Numbered from the stretch's first letter, positions 15,829 through 25,392 are shown. The stretch: DNA of 64,000 nt from Lachnospiraceae bacterium (GCA_017935565.1 JAGBHK010000017.1:124001-188000); one strand, 5' to 3'. Made by a program: numbers and translations. Notes: a model not told the origin generated them from the sequence alone.

Positions 15829-18800
15829 ATGTACAACAAAGTATCAACTGACATGAATTTTGTCGACAGAGAGAAAAAAGTATTAGAGTTCTGGAAAGAA
15901 AATAAGATTTTCGAGAAGTCTATGGATAACAGAAAAGAAGGAGAGACATATACATTCTATGATGGACCTCCAACAGCAAATGGTAAGCCTCACATTGGTC
16001 ACGTTTTAACACGTGTTATCAAGGATATGATTCCAAGATACAGAACTATGAAGGGCTGTATGGTTCCAAGAAAGGCAGGATGGGATACACATGGTCTTCC
16101 TGTTGAACTTGAAGTTGAGAAAATGCTTGGACTTGATGGCAAGGATCAGATTGAAGAATACGGTATGGAACCTTTCATTGAAAAATGTAAGGAAAGTGTT
16201 TGGAAATACAAGGGTATGTGGGAAGATTTCTCAGGTACTGTAGGTTTCTGGGCTGATATGGATAATCCATACGTTACATATGATAATAACTTTATTGAGT
16301 CTGAATGGTGGGCATTAAAGCAGATTTGGGATAAGAAGCTTTTATACAAGGGCTTCAAGATTGTTCCTTACTGCCCAAGATGTGGTACTCCATTATCTAG
16401 CCAGGAAGTAGCGCAAGGCTACAAGGATGTTAAGGAACGTTCAGCAATCGCTAGATTTAAGGTTGTAGATGAAGATGCTTATATCTTAGCTTGGACAACA
16501 ACACCTTGGACATTACCTTCAAACGTTGCACTTTGTGTTAACCCAAATGAAGAATACTGCAAGGTTAAGACTACAGACGGATATACTTACTATATGGCTA
16601 AGGCTTTACTTAACACAGTTTTAGGTGAAGAGAATTACGAAATCGTAGAAAGCTTTACAGGTAAGGATTTAGAATACAAGGAATACGTTCCATTATTTGA
16701 TTTTGCAAATGAAACATGCGCTCGTCAGGGCAAGAAGTCACACTTTGTTGTATGTGACACATATGTAACTCTTACAGATGGTACTGGTGTAGTTCATATT
16801 GCGCCTGCATTCGGTGAAGACGATGCTAAGGTTGGTAGAAATTATGACCTTCCATTCGTTCAGTTAGTAGACGGTAAGGGTGAAATGACAGCTGAAACTG
16901 GCGATATGGCTGGTGTATTCTGTAAGAAAGCTGATCCAATGGTGTTGCAGAAACTTGAAGATAAGGGACTTTTATTCAGCGCGCCTAAATTCGAACATAG
17001 CTATCCTCACTGCTGGAGATGTGATACTCCACTTATTTACTATGCAAGAGAATCTTGGTTCATCAAGATGACAGCAGTTAAGGATGATTTGATTAGAAAT
17101 AACAATACAATCAACTGGATTCCTGAATCAATCGGTACAGGACGTTTTGGTAACTGGCTTGAAAATGTACAGGACTGGGGCGTTTCAAGAAACCGTTATT
17201 GGGGAACTCCAATGAATATTTGGGAATGTGAATGTGGACATCAGCTTGCAGTAGGCAGCAGACAGGAATTAGCTGAACTTAGCAAAAATCCTGACGCAGT
17301 AAATGTTGAACTTCACAGACCTCACATTGACAATGTAAAGATTCCTTGTCCATGCTGTGGAAAGGAAATGACAAGAATTCCAGAAGTTTTAGACTGCTGG
17401 TTTGATTCTGGTGCAATGCCATTTGCTCAGCATCATTATCCATTTGAAAACAAGGATTTATTTGAACAGCAGTTCCCAGCTGACTTCATTTCAGAAGCTG
17501 TTGACCAGACAAGAGGTTGGTTCTACACATTGCTTGCAGAATCTACACTTTTATTCAACAAGGCTCCATTTAAGAATGTTATCGTATTAGGTCACGTTCA
17601 GGATGAAAATGGTCAGAAGATGAGTAAGTCAAAGGGTAATGCAGTTGACCCATTTGATGCACTTGAAACACATGGCGCAGACGCAATCAGATGGTACTTC
17701 TACATCAACAGTGCTCCATGGCTTCCAAACAGATTCCATGACAAGGCTGTTACAGAAGGTCAGAGAAAATTCATGGGTACACTTTGGAACACATATGCGT
17801 TCTATGTATTGTACGGAAATATTGATAAATTCAATCCTGCAGATTATAGCCTCGAATACGATAAGCTTGCTGTTATGGATAAATGGTTATTGTCAAAACT
17901 TAACACAGTTGTAAAGACTGTTGATGACAATCTTGCAAATTACAGAATTCCTGAAGCTGCAAGAGCATTACAGGATTTCGTAGACGATATGAGTAACTGG
18001 TATGTAAGACGTTCTAGAGAGCGTTTCTGGGCGAAGGATATGCCACAGGATAAGATTAATGCATATATGACATTGTACACAGCATTAGTAACTATTTCTA
18101 AGGCTGCAGCTCCAATGATTCCATTTATGACAGAAGATATTTACCAGAACTTAGTTCGCAATGTTGACAAGAATGCACCTGAAAGTATTCACCTTTGCGA
18201 TTTCCCAGAGGTAAATGAAACATTTATCGACAAGGAACTTGAAGACAATATGGAAAAGGTTCTTAACATTGTAGTTATGGGTAGAGCTTGTAGAAATGCT
18301 TCGAACATCAAGAATAGACAGCCAATTGGCAAGATGTTTGTTAAGGCAGAATACGAACTTTCTGATTTCTACAAGGAAATCATTGCAGACGAATTAAATG
18401 TTAAGGAAGTAGAATTTACACAGGATGTTAGAAACTTCACATCATACAGCTTTAAGCCACAACTTAAGACAGTTGGTCCTAAGTATGGCAAGCAGCTTGG
18501 CGGTATCAAGACATATTTAACAGAACTTGATGGTAATGACGCTATGGATAAGTTAAATGCAGAAGGCGCATTAAACTTTGAAATTGACGGCGTTTCTATT
18601 TCCCTTACAAAAGAAGATTTACTTATCGAGACAGCTCAAATTGAGGGCTATGTGTCAGAAAGCGACAACAATGTTACTGTTGTTCTTGATACAAACATTA
18701 CTCCAGAACTTCTTGAAGAAGGCTTTGTAAGAGAGATTATCAGCAAGGTTCAGACAATGAGAAAAGAAGCTGATTATGAAGTTATGGATAAAATCTTTAT

Positions 18801-18981
18801 TTTTGTCGACAAAAATGATATAATAGTAGATATTCTTGAGCGTAACAAAGACAAAGTAATGTCAGAAGTATTGGCTCTTGATATAAAATTAGGTTCTATG
18901 GATGACGATTTAGATATATACAAGAAAGAATGGAACATTAATGGTGAGGACGTTTTATTGGGCGTAAAAAAGAGTGTTTAA
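15829..18981 (+). CDS. ileS: Isoleucyl-tRNA synthetase (long form)
   Basis: 1050 residues, the length of the long (eukaryote-like) IleRS clade common in Clostridia, longer than the ~920-residue bacterial form. Class I motifs are HIGH at 55-58 and KMSKS at 597-601. The editing domain and the zinc-type clusters CPRCGTPLSSQEV and CPCCGKEMTRIPEVLDCWFDSG are present, as is the WDTHGLPVELEVEK segment. It charges tRNA-Ile in the cytoplasm. GGAGG at 15818-15822 sets the start. Control is by the T-box leader. Members of the long clade are often less sensitive to mupirocin; that is family knowledge, not shown here. The shift to T- and A-ending frequent codons matches the next highly expressed gene. Confidence 0.97.
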   Translation: MYNKVSTDMNFVDREKKVLEFWKENKIFEKSMDNRKEGETYTFYDGPPTANGKPHIGHVLTRVIKDMIPRYRTMKGCMVPRKAGWDTHGLPVELEVEKMLGLDGKDQIEEYGMEPFIEKCKESVWKYKGMWEDFSGTVGFWADMDNPYVTYDNNFIESEWWALKQIWDKKLLYKGFKIVPYCPRCGTPLSSQEVAQGYKDVKERSAIARFKVVDEDAYILAWTTTPWTLPSNVALCVNPNEEYCKVKTTDGYTYYMAKALLNTVLGEENYEIVESFTGKDLEYKEYVPLFDFANETCARQGKKSHFVVCDTYVTLTDGTGVVHIAPAFGEDDAKVGRNYDLPFVQLVDGKGEMTAETGDMAGVFCKKADPMVLQKLEDKGLLFSAPKFEHSYPHCWRCDTPLIYYARESWFIKMTAVKDDLIRNNNTINWIPESIGTGRFGNWLENVQDWGVSRNRYWGTPMNIWECECGHQLAVGSRQELAELSKNPDAVNVELHRPHIDNVKIPCPCCGKEMTRIPEVLDCWFDSGAMPFAQHHYPFENKDLFEQQFPADFISEAVDQTRGWFYTLLAESTLLFNKAPFKNVIVLGHVQDENGQKMSKSKGNAVDPFDALETHGADAIRWYFYINSAPWLPNRFHDKAVTEGQRKFMGTLWNTYAFYVLYGNIDKFNPADYSLEYDKLAVMDKWLLSKLNTVVKTVDDNLANYRIPEAARALQDFVDDMSNWYVRRSRERFWAKDMPQDKINAYMTLYTALVTISKAAAPMIPFMTEDIYQNLVRNVDKNAPESIHLCDFPEVNETFIDKELEDNMEKVLNIVVMGRACRNASNIKNRQPIGKMFVKAEYELSDFYKEIIADELNVKEVEFTQDVRNFTSYSFKPQLKTVGPKYGKQLGGIKTYLTELDGNDAMDKLNAEGALNFEIDGVSISLTKEDLLIETAQIEGYVSESDNNVTVVLDTNITPELLEEGFVREIISKVQTMRKEADYEVMDKIFIFVDKNDIIVDILERNKDKVMSEVLALDIKLGSMDDDLDIYKKEWNINGEDVLLGVKKSV

Positions 18982-19054
18982 TATTTCTTTAGCATAATTT
19001 ATGGGTAAAAATTATATATGTGAAAATACAAATTTAAAGAAAGGAAAAGAGTGT

Positions 19055-21514
19055 ATGACAGAAACTTTAAACTTTTCAAAAGAAGATTTTAAGAAACAGG
19101 TCAAAGATTATGTAAAGATTGTTTCTAGAAAGACTATTGAAGAAGCTTCTCCACTTGATATTTACACAGGTGTTGCTTATGGTCTTAAAGATTACATTAT
19201 TGACCAGTGGATTGCTACTCATAAGGAATATGAGAAGCAGGATGCAAAGACAGTTTATTACTTGTCAATGGAATTTTTAACAGGTAGAGCATTGGGTAAT
19301 ATTATTATCAATCTTTCTGCCAGACAGGAAATCAAAGAAGCTATTGAGGAGTTAGGTCTTGACCTTAACTTAATCGAAGACCAGGAGCCAGATGCAGCTC
19401 TTGGTAACGGTGGTCTTGGTAGACTTGCTGCTTGTTTCCTTGACTCACTTGCAACTCTTGGCTATCCAGCATATGGTTGCGGTATCCGTTATAAATACGG
19501 TATGTTCAAGCAGAAAATCGTTGACGGTTATCAGGTAGAAGCACCAGATAACTGGTTAAAGAATGGAAACCCTCTTGAAGTAAGACGTGAAGAATACGCT
19601 TGTGAAGTTAAATTTGGCGGATACACACGTTGGGAAAGAGGCGAAGATGGAAGAGAAAGAGTTGTTCAGGACGGCTATCAGTCAGTTAGAGCGATTCCAT
19701 ATGACCTTCCAATCGTAGGTTATGGCAATAATGTAGTTAACACACTTAGAATCTGGGATGCTGAACCAATGAATCAGTTCGTTCTTGATTCATTTAACAA
19801 GGGTGATTATATTAAGGCTACAGAAGAAGAAGCATTAGCTAAGAATATCGTAGAGGTACTTTACCCATGTGATGATCACTATGCTGGTAAGGAACTTAGA
19901 CTTAAACAGCAGTATTTCTTCGTATCAGCAAGCGTTCAGACTGCTATCAATAAATATATGGATAAGCATGATGATGTTAAGAAGTTATACGAAAAGGTTG
20001 TATTCCAGTTAAATGATACTCATCCAACAATCTGTGTTGCAGAATTGATGAGACTTTTAATTGACGAATATGATTTAACATGGGATGAAGCATGGGCTGT
20101 TACAACAAAGGCTACTGCTTACACAAACCATACAATTATGGCAGAAGCATTGGAAAAATGGCCAATCGAGTTATTCTCTAAGCTTCTTCCAAGATGTTAT
20201 CAGATTATTGAAGAAATCAACAGAAGATTTGTTAATGATATTCAGGCTAAATTCCCTGGTGACCAGGAGAAGGTTAGAAAGATGGCTATCGTATATGATG
20301 GTCAGGTTAAGATGGCTAACCTTGCTATCTGCGCAGGTTTCTCTGTAAATGGTGTTGCTAGACTCCACACAGAAATCCTTAAGAATCAGGAATTAAAGGA
20401 CTTCTATCAGATGTTCCCAGAGAAGTTCAACAACAAGACAAATGGTATTACACAGAGAAGATTCCTTCTTCATGGTAATCCACTTCTTGCAAATTGGGTA
20501 ACAGACAAGATTGGTGATGAATGGACAACAAACCTTTCACACATCAAGAAGCTTGAAATTTATGCTGATGATGCAAAGGCTCAGCAGGAATTCATGAACA
20601 TCAAGTACCAGAATAAGTTAAGACTTGCTAAGTACATCAAGGAACACAATGGAATCGATGTTGACCCTCGTTCAATCTTTGACGTACAGGTTAAGAGACT
20701 TCATGAGTACAAGAGACAGCTTCTTAACATTTTACATGTAATGCACTTATACAATGAAATCAAAGAGCATCCAGAAATGGATTTCTATCCAAGAACATTT
20801 ATCTTTGGTGCAAAGGCAGCTGCAGGCTATAGAAGAGCTAAGCTTACAATCAAGCTTATCAACAGTGTTGCTGATGTAATCAATAATGATAAGTCAATCG
20901 ATGGAAAGCTTAAGGTTGTATTCATTGAAAACTATAGAGTATCAAACGCTGAATGGATTTTCGCAGCTGCAGATGTCAGCGAACAGATTTCAACAGCAAG
21001 TAAGGAAGCATCTGGTACAGGTAACATGAAGTTTATGTTAAATGGTGCTCTTACAATTGGTACAATGGATGGTGCTAACGTAGAAATCGTTGAAGAAGTT
21101 GGTGCAGATAATGCATTTATCTTCGGTTTAAGCTCTGACGAAGTTATTAATTACGAGCAGAATGGTGGATATGATCCAATGGAAATCTTCAACAATGATA
21201 TGGACATTAGAAAGGTTCTTATGCAGTTGATTAACGGAACATATGCTCCAGACGATTCAGAAAGATTTAGAGAGATTTATGATTCATTGCTTACAACTAA
21301 GTACGGCAAGGCTGACACATATTTCATCTTAAAGGACTTCAAGTCTTATGCGCAGGCGCAGAAAAAGGTTGAAGCTGCATACAGAGATGAAACAGGTTGG
21401 GCTAAATCTGCTATCTTAAATACAGCAAACGTAGGTAAGTTCTCATCTGACAGAACAATTGAAGAATATGTACAGGATATCTGGAAACTTGAAAAAGTTA
21501 AGGTAGAATTGTAA
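19055..21514 (+). CDS. glgP: Glycogen/maltodextrin phosphorylase
   Basis: 819 residues from ATG 19055 (AAGG at 19041-19044); a longer frame from 19001 lacks a ribosome site. It catalyses phosphorolysis of alpha-1,4-glucan ends to glucose-1-phosphate. Family hallmarks: GLGRLAACFLDSLATLGYP, the FVSASVQT and NDTHPTICVAELMR segments, VQVKRLHEYKRQLLN, and the pyridoxal-phosphate lysine K659 in EASGTGNMKFMLNGALTIG, followed by TMDGANVEI. Length and motifs are full. It stands 73 bases behind ileS and ends at a strong two-way terminator. No glycogen operon partners are adjacent. Confidence 0.97.
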   Translation: MTETLNFSKEDFKKQVKDYVKIVSRKTIEEASPLDIYTGVAYGLKDYIIDQWIATHKEYEKQDAKTVYYLSMEFLTGRALGNIIINLSARQEIKEAIEELGLDLNLIEDQEPDAALGNGGLGRLAACFLDSLATLGYPAYGCGIRYKYGMFKQKIVDGYQVEAPDNWLKNGNPLEVRREEYACEVKFGGYTRWERGEDGRERVVQDGYQSVRAIPYDLPIVGYGNNVVNTLRIWDAEPMNQFVLDSFNKGDYIKATEEEALAKNIVEVLYPCDDHYAGKELRLKQQYFFVSASVQTAINKYMDKHDDVKKLYEKVVFQLNDTHPTICVAELMRLLIDEYDLTWDEAWAVTTKATAYTNHTIMAEALEKWPIELFSKLLPRCYQIIEEINRRFVNDIQAKFPGDQEKVRKMAIVYDGQVKMANLAICAGFSVNGVARLHTEILKNQELKDFYQMFPEKFNNKTNGITQRRFLLHGNPLLANWVTDKIGDEWTTNLSHIKKLEIYADDAKAQQEFMNIKYQNKLRLAKYIKEHNGIDVDPRSIFDVQVKRLHEYKRQLLNILHVMHLYNEIKEHPEMDFYPRTFIFGAKAAAGYRRAKLTIKLINSVADVINNDKSIDGKLKVVFIENYRVSNAEWIFAAADVSEQISTASKEASGTGNMKFMLNGALTIGTMDGANVEIVEEVGADNAFIFGLSSDEVINYEQNGGYDPMEIFNNDMDIRKVLMQLINGTYAPDDSERFREIYDSLLTTKYGKADTYFILKDFKSYAQAQKKVEAAYRDETGWAKSAILNTANVGKFSSDRTIEEYVQDIWKLEKVKVEL

Positions 21515-21520
21515 TTTTAA

Positions 21521-21550
21521 AAGAAGTCATAACGCGCGTTATGACTTCTT
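21521..21550. terminator. Bidirectional terminator
   Basis: A 30-base near-perfect palindrome, AAGAAGTCATAACG with CGTTATGACTTCTT around CG, is flanked by TTTTAA on one side and TTTTTC on the other. It ends glgP and, on the other strand, the PIG-L gene, whose last codons lie inside it. Confidence 0.95.
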
Positions 21551-23005
21551 TTTCTTTGCCTTCACTGTAAACACTGCACATCCAACTATCATAGCGACAA
21601 ATATAAATCCGATAATAGTCGTCGTGGTAATTTTTGTTTTTTGTTCCTTTTCCCTAGCCTCTTCAAGTCTTGAAGATTCCTCTAAGGATTCTTGTCTGGA
21701 TTCTTCTTCTCTAGAGGCTTGTTCTAAGGATTCCTGCTCCCTTGACGCCTGTTCCAAAGACTCCTGCTCTCTTGAAGCTTGCTCTATAGATTCTTGTTCC
21801 AATCTGCGACTTTCTTCTTCGGCCTTAAGTCTGGCTTCTTCCTCGGCAGCCTGTACCTTGTAGGTTTTTAAATTGCATAATAAATCGTTAGTAGTATCTT
21901 CACCCACGGTTGAGCGCCATAAACCAAACTTGGCGCAACTGTAAGCATTGGTGTCTGAAACATAAAACCACCATTGTTGCTGAGAAACATGTTTTGTATA
22001 GGCTTCCTTGGCAATATCAAGAGCAGTTCTATTTGCGTAGTCTTCTTCAAGAGGAATGTGATAGTCCAAAGTTATCATATTTTCTTTATACAAATGTATG
22101 TATGTCTTTGGAACATCAAAAGTTCCGTAAGTTGTTGCAGAATCGGGATATTTAGTAGCATCATTTGAACTGTTTACGGCTTCCATAACTGCTTTGCAAG
22201 TGAGCATATGATAGCCATGGCCGTATTCTCCATTAATGTCGTGAGTAGCAACAACCTGTGGCTTAAAGCGACGAAGTTGCTCTGTTACATATTCAACCAA
22301 TGCATTGTAATCGTATTGACTTTCTGCTGTAGCTAAATCTTCTGATTTGTAGTCCTTAAACGGCGCGCTTACAGGATAATGTCTTATGCCAGACTCCCAT
22401 AAGCCGTCCAATTTTTCATGTTCACGAACCTTGCTCCAACCCCAAAACTGGGTCATATAAACAACTTGGATGTCGGCATCATAGGTGTAAGTGTATGTTG
22501 GCAAAATACCGCCAAAAAATAATATTTCATCGTCCGCGTGGGATGAAATAATCATAATGTCGGCATTTGTACAACTAGGCTCCCAAACCTGTACATCATG
22601 TGGCAATTCGCCCTCACCAAAAATTCGAATAGAAGTAATTCCCATTTTATTGTCAGGAATATTGATGGTTACAGATGAAGATGGCAATTTAAGTGCGACA
22701 TATTCATGAATGAAACCTTCGTTTCCACAGGAAATATTGCCACCAGCTGTCGTAAGAGTCCACGGAACTGTCGGACAGTCCCAAGTGATGTAAATGCCGT
22801 AAATAAGAGCGTTTTCTGTGGCTGTAATTGTAATGGTATCACCTTTATTAAAACTAACTAAAGTAGTGTGCGAATCGTCTGTCAATGCCGCCTGATTGCC
22901 ATTTGTGGACAAGTCAAAAGACGGTGTCAGTTCGCCCGCATTTGCTTCAAATGAAAATGCAAATAAAAGTAAAACCATCACCACTATATATAAACATTTT
23001 TTCAT
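21539..23005 (-). CDS. Cell-surface PIG-L (LmbE-like) deacetylase
   Basis: 488 residues. A signal peptide (about 1-23, cleavage near ANA) is followed by a beta-sandwich-like region (about 25-145), then the PIG-L catalytic domain. The metal motif is SHADDE at 155-160 (the family form is PHPDDE) and HDINGEYGHGYHMLTCKAV gives the second histidine pair. Such enzymes remove N-acetyl groups from sugars. Near the C-terminus comes a repeat of about 10 residues (SLEQASREQE, at least three times) forming a charged Ser/Glu coil, then a membrane helix (TTTIIGFIFVAMIVGCAVF) and a basic tail, so the enzyme should be held at the outer face. The substrate, glycan or peptidoglycan, is not known. Confidence 0.87.
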   Translation of the reverse strand: MKKCLYIVVMVLLLFAFSFEANAGELTPSFDLSTNGNQAALTDDSHTTLVSFNKGDTITITATENALIYGIYITWDCPTVPWTLTTAGGNISCGNEGFIHEYVALKLPSSSVTINIPDNKMGITSIRIFGEGELPHDVQVWEPSCTNADIMIISSHADDEILFFGGILPTYTYTYDADIQVVYMTQFWGWSKVREHEKLDGLWESGIRHYPVSAPFKDYKSEDLATAESQYDYNALVEYVTEQLRRFKPQVVATHDINGEYGHGYHMLTCKAVMEAVNSSNDATKYPDSATTYGTFDVPKTYIHLYKENMITLDYHIPLEEDYANRTALDIAKEAYTKHVSQQQWWFYVSDTNAYSCAKFGLWRSTVGEDTTNDLLCNLKTYKVQAAEEEARLKAEEESRRLEQESIEQASREQESLEQASREQESLEQASREEESRQESLEESSRLEEAREKEQKTKITTTTIIGFIFVAMIVGCAVFTVKAKKKKS

Positions 23006-23021
23006 AGGTTATTCTCTTTTC

Positions 23022-23771
23022 TTAGCGTTTTTTATGTGGTAAGTCCGCTGGATAACCACTTCTCAATTTCTGCATTCCGCGTCTTAAGGCGTCTTTTGAA
23101 TTCTTCCAATCGGCGTCCTTGTTCTTGTAATCAAACATTTCAATAAGCCAACTGACATCTTCGTAAACGCGGTTCATTGACTCTTCCATCACGCCAAATA
23201 CCAATGGGAAGAAGTCTTCTTTTTGCTTGTTATTAAGCTTGTCATCAGCATTCTGGCAAATATCGCCGAAATGGTGAAGGCAAAAGCCCTTGCTATTTTT
23301 AATCATCTTGCTCATAGCTTCATCCTTTTTGTACATATAAAAGAAAGTATCCATGTAGCGGCTGTAAGTTTTGTTAAAACGCTTGCAAATATAGCATGAT
23401 TTATCACGCATTTTAGCCCATTCGGCAATATTATTTTCGCCTTCGTTTTTCTTCTTAAATAATGAAGATTTTGAAGGGGAAAACATTTTCATCTGCTTTT
23501 TCATTTCAGCCTGAACTGTCTCATAGTGAGTTTTTAAAATCCAAGCATTGCCCAATGTATTGCCATAATCAAACATTTTCTTGAAATGTGTTTTACAAAA
23601 GCCGTCAGCATCAGTCTTGTCTCTGATATCGCTTTCCATATAAGATGTATTCGAGCCCAAAAGCCCGTCTAATAAATCGTTTTCAATTTTTCTTTCCACG
23701 AAGCAGAATGGACATTCGTCATTGGCTTCGAAGGCCTCGGTGAGAGGGATTGTGTATAATGTTTCTTCCAT
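23022..23771 (-). CDS. Cys/His-rich cytoplasmic protein (DUF6062-like)
   Basis: 249 residues from ATG 23771 (GGAG six bases upstream; the frame's earlier TTG overlaps that site). Three Cys/His pairs suggest metal or cluster binding: ECPFCFVERK, GFCKTHF and later SCYICKRF with GFCLHHFGDIC. The remainder is helical and charged. This pattern fits a Lachnospiraceae family of unknown function that I recall as DUF6062; the name is given with caution. It lies 16 bases downstream of nothing else on its strand except the PIG-L gene that follows it, so the two are likely one operon. It sits back to back with perR, whose regulatory region it shares. Confidence 0.7.
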   Translation of the reverse strand: MEETLYTIPLTEAFEANDECPFCFVERKIENDLLDGLLGSNTSYMESDIRDKTDADGFCKTHFKKMFDYGNTLGNAWILKTHYETVQAEMKKQMKMFSPSKSSLFKKKNEGENNIAEWAKMRDKSCYICKRFNKTYSRYMDTFFYMYKKDEAMSKMIKNSKGFCLHHFGDICQNADDKLNNKQKEDFFPLVFGVMEESMNRVYEDVSWLIEMFDYKNKDADWKNSKDALRRGMQKLRSGYPADLPHKKR

Positions 23772-23848
23772 AATAAACTCCAATTTAATATATTTAATAA
23801 GATAATTCTACTTAAGGGACGAAACAAAGTCAATCAATAAAATAAATA

Positions 23849-23892
23849 TTGACAAATAAAATATTATATATTAAAATTAAGAATAATTACTA
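23849..23892 (+). promoter_or_regulatory. perR promoter with Per-box-like operator
   Basis: TTGACA (23849-23854), 17 bases, TAAAAT (23872-23877). Directly after the -10 lies TAAGAATAATTACTA (23878-23892), close to the Per box TTANAATNATTNTAA. Its position at the transcription start fits autorepression. Confidence 0.75.
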
Positions 23893-23939
23893 ATTTAATA
23901 GCTTCTATTTAAATATAATTATTAAGAAAGGAGGCATAT

Positions 23940-24326
23940 ATGGCGACATTGAATCGTAGTAAAAGCAGAGAAGCGATTGTAAGATTTTTAATGACCCGTA
24001 AGGACCATCCGACAGCTGAAGTTATTTACAATAATGTAAGGCAGGAGTGCCCGAAGATTAGTCTTGGCACGGTATACAGGAATTTAACATTGCTGTCAGA
24101 TATAGGAGAAATCCAGAAGATTTCTTGCGGAGATGCATCGGAACATTTTGATGGAAATGCAAAACCTCATCCACATTTTGTTTGTAACAAGTGCCACCGA
24201 GTTGATGATTTAGAGATGGATGATTTGAATTTTTTGAATACATTAGCAAATCAAAAATTTGGAGGAATAGTTGAAAAACATCAATTGATTTTTTACGGAA
24301 AGTGTGAGTTTTGTAAGGAAAATTAA
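23940..24326 (+). CDS. perR: Peroxide-sensing Fur-family repressor PerR
   Basis: 128 residues. The N-terminal winged helix (about 1-65, with PKISLGTVYRNLTLLSDIG as recognition region) is followed by the metal-binding dimer domain. The regulatory ligands of PerR can be placed: H23, D71, H77 and H79. The structural zinc site is C82/C85 with C122/C125. Oxidation of the Fe-bound histidines releases DNA in the family. The HFDGN and PHPHFVC segments fit PerR rather than Fur or Zur. GGAGG at 23931-23935 precedes the start. Rubrerythrin, a classic PerR target, is the next gene, with a matching box upstream. Confidence 0.9.
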   Translation: MATLNRSKSREAIVRFLMTRKDHPTAEVIYNNVRQECPKISLGTVYRNLTLLSDIGEIQKISCGDASEHFDGNAKPHPHFVCNKCHRVDDLEMDDLNFLNTLANQKFGGIVEKHQLIFYGKCEFCKEN

Positions 24327-24341
24327 TATTAAAATAAAAAA

Positions 24342-24412
24342 TGAGAATAATTCTTAATTTTTTGTTGACAAATTAAAAATCATATGTTATATTAAAACAG
24401 TAATCATTACTG
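24342..24412 (+). promoter_or_regulatory. Rubrerythrin promoter with Per-type boxes
   Basis: TTGACA (24365-24370), 17 bases, TATATT (24388-24393). TGAGAATAATTCTTA (24342-24356) is Per-box-like and lies just upstream of -35. A perfect palindrome CAGTAATCATTACTG (24398-24412) covers the transcription start and resembles a Fur-family core. Control by PerR is likely. Confidence 0.8.
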
Positions 24413-24426
24413 ATTTATGAACCAAC

Positions 24427-24489
24427 GGCCTGGCGGGTACAAATGTGCATAATGCACACAGCGCAATTTTATTAACCCGCCTAAAGGTC
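24427..24489 (+). ncRNA. Structured 5' leader of rubrerythrin mRNA
   Basis: GGCGGGT (24432-24438) pairs with ACCCGCC (24475-24481); the outer GGCCT (24427-24431) pairs with AGGTC (24485-24489) across a TAA bulge. Inside, TGTGCA/TGCACA (24444-24449/24453-24458) forms a small hairpin, and GCGCAATTTTATT stays free. It does not match a riboswitch class I know. It may be an mRNA stabiliser or an undescribed sensor. Confidence 0.6.
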
Positions 24490-24526
24490 AAAAGATATTA
24501 TTTAAAAAGAAAAGGAGATTAAAATT

Positions 24527-25069
24527 ATGGCAAAGTATGTATGTAGTGTTTGTGGTTATGTTCATGAGGGAGATTCAGCACCTGAAGCCTGTCCAGTATG
24601 TAAGGTAGGTCCAGAAAAGTTCAATAAGCAGGATGCAGAAATGACTTGGGCAGCTGAACATGTTATCGGTGTAGCTCAGGGTGTTAGAGAAGATATTATC
24701 GCTGACCTTAGAGCAAATTTCGAAGGTGAATGTTCAGAAGTAGGTATGTATCTTGCAATGGCAAGAGTTGCTCATAGAGAAGGTTATCCAGAAGTAGGTT
24801 TGTATTACGAAAAGGCTGCATGGGAAGAAGCTGAACATGCTGCAAAATTCGCTGAATTACTTGGCGAAGTAGTAACAAACAGCACAAAGAAGAACCTTGA
24901 ACTTAGAGTTGCAGCAGAAAATGGTGCGACAGCAGGTAAGGCAGATTTAGCAAAGAGAGCTAAAGAATTAAACCTCGACGCTATCCATGACACAGTGCAT
25001 GAAATGGCAAGAGATGAGGCTAGACATGGTAAGGCATTCGAAGGACTTTTGAAGAGATACTTTGCGTAA
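24527..25069 (+). CDS. rbr: Reverse rubrerythrin (peroxidase)
   Basis: 180 residues with reversed domain order: an N-terminal rubredoxin-like Fe(Cys)4 site ([13 protein letters not shown] and [12 protein letters not shown], about 3-36), then a four-helix ferritin-like diiron domain with glutamates in [34 protein letters not shown] and [16 protein letters not shown]. It reduces hydrogen peroxide (and oxygen in some clostridia) with electrons from NADH-dependent partners in the cytoplasm. AGGAG at 24511-24515 precedes the start. PerR is next door and the promoter carries Per-type boxes, so induction by peroxide or oxygen is likely. Codon use is that of a highly expressed gene. Confidence 0.95.
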   Translation: MAKYVCSVCGYVHEGDSAPEACPVCKVGPEKFNKQDAEMTWAAEHVIGVAQGVREDIIADLRANFEGECSEVGMYLAMARVAHREGYPEVGLYYEKAAWEEAEHAAKFAELLGEVVTNSTKKNLELRVAAENGATAGKADLAKRAKELNLDAIHDTVHEMARDEARHGKAFEGLLKRYFA

Positions 25070-25088
25070 GCTACAAGCCATGCAAGGA

Positions 25089-25148
25089 TAAAATAGTAAG
25101 AGACTGGAAGAGGACACTTGTGTACTCGGCCAGTCTCTTGCTATTTTA
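25089..25148 (+). terminator. Terminator of rbr
   Basis: A 19-bp stem: TAAAATAGTAAGAGACTGG (25089-25107) and CCAGTCTCTTGCTATTTTA (25130-25148), with one G-T type mismatch and an extra loop. The T-rich 3' arm acts as U-tract. Confidence 0.85.
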
Positions 25149-25153
25149 GACTT

Positions 25154-25340
25154 ATAGGGCGCCAGCCCGACAGCGATAAATGCGTAAGCATTTAGAGCGG
25201 CGCATGGCGTAAGTCGATGTAATAGGGCGCCAGCCCGACAGCGATAAATGCGTAAGCATTTAGAGCGGCGCATGGCGTAAAGGCAACGGCGCCAGCCCGA
25301 CATGAGGATGAAGCGAAGCGGAATCCGAATGGGCATGGCG
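25154..25340 (+). repeat. 59-bp direct repeats with hairpin, plus a third variant
   Basis: 25154-25212 and 25222-25280 are identical 59-base units. Each has a closing pair CGCCA/TGGCG and an inner hairpin AAATGC-GTAA-GCATTT. A third unit (about 25288-25338) keeps the ends GGCGCCAGCCCGACA and GGCATGGCG but has a different inner hairpin (GGAT...ATCC). The cluster begins right behind the rbr terminator. It is not a CRISPR array: there are only nine bases between units and no spacers. Confidence 0.9.
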
Positions 25341-25392
25341 AGAGAATTAAGATGCTTGTTATGTCTGCTTTAAGGGGAAGACAGATAAACCT

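Noticed and set aside
24968-25336. Minus-strand 122-codon frame
   Set aside because: It runs across the rubrerythrin end and the 59-bp repeats; its repeated peptide reflects the DNA repeat.
25154-25340. Possible CRISPR array
   Set aside because: The units are separated by nine bases or less, contain their own hairpins, and have no spacers or cas genes nearby.
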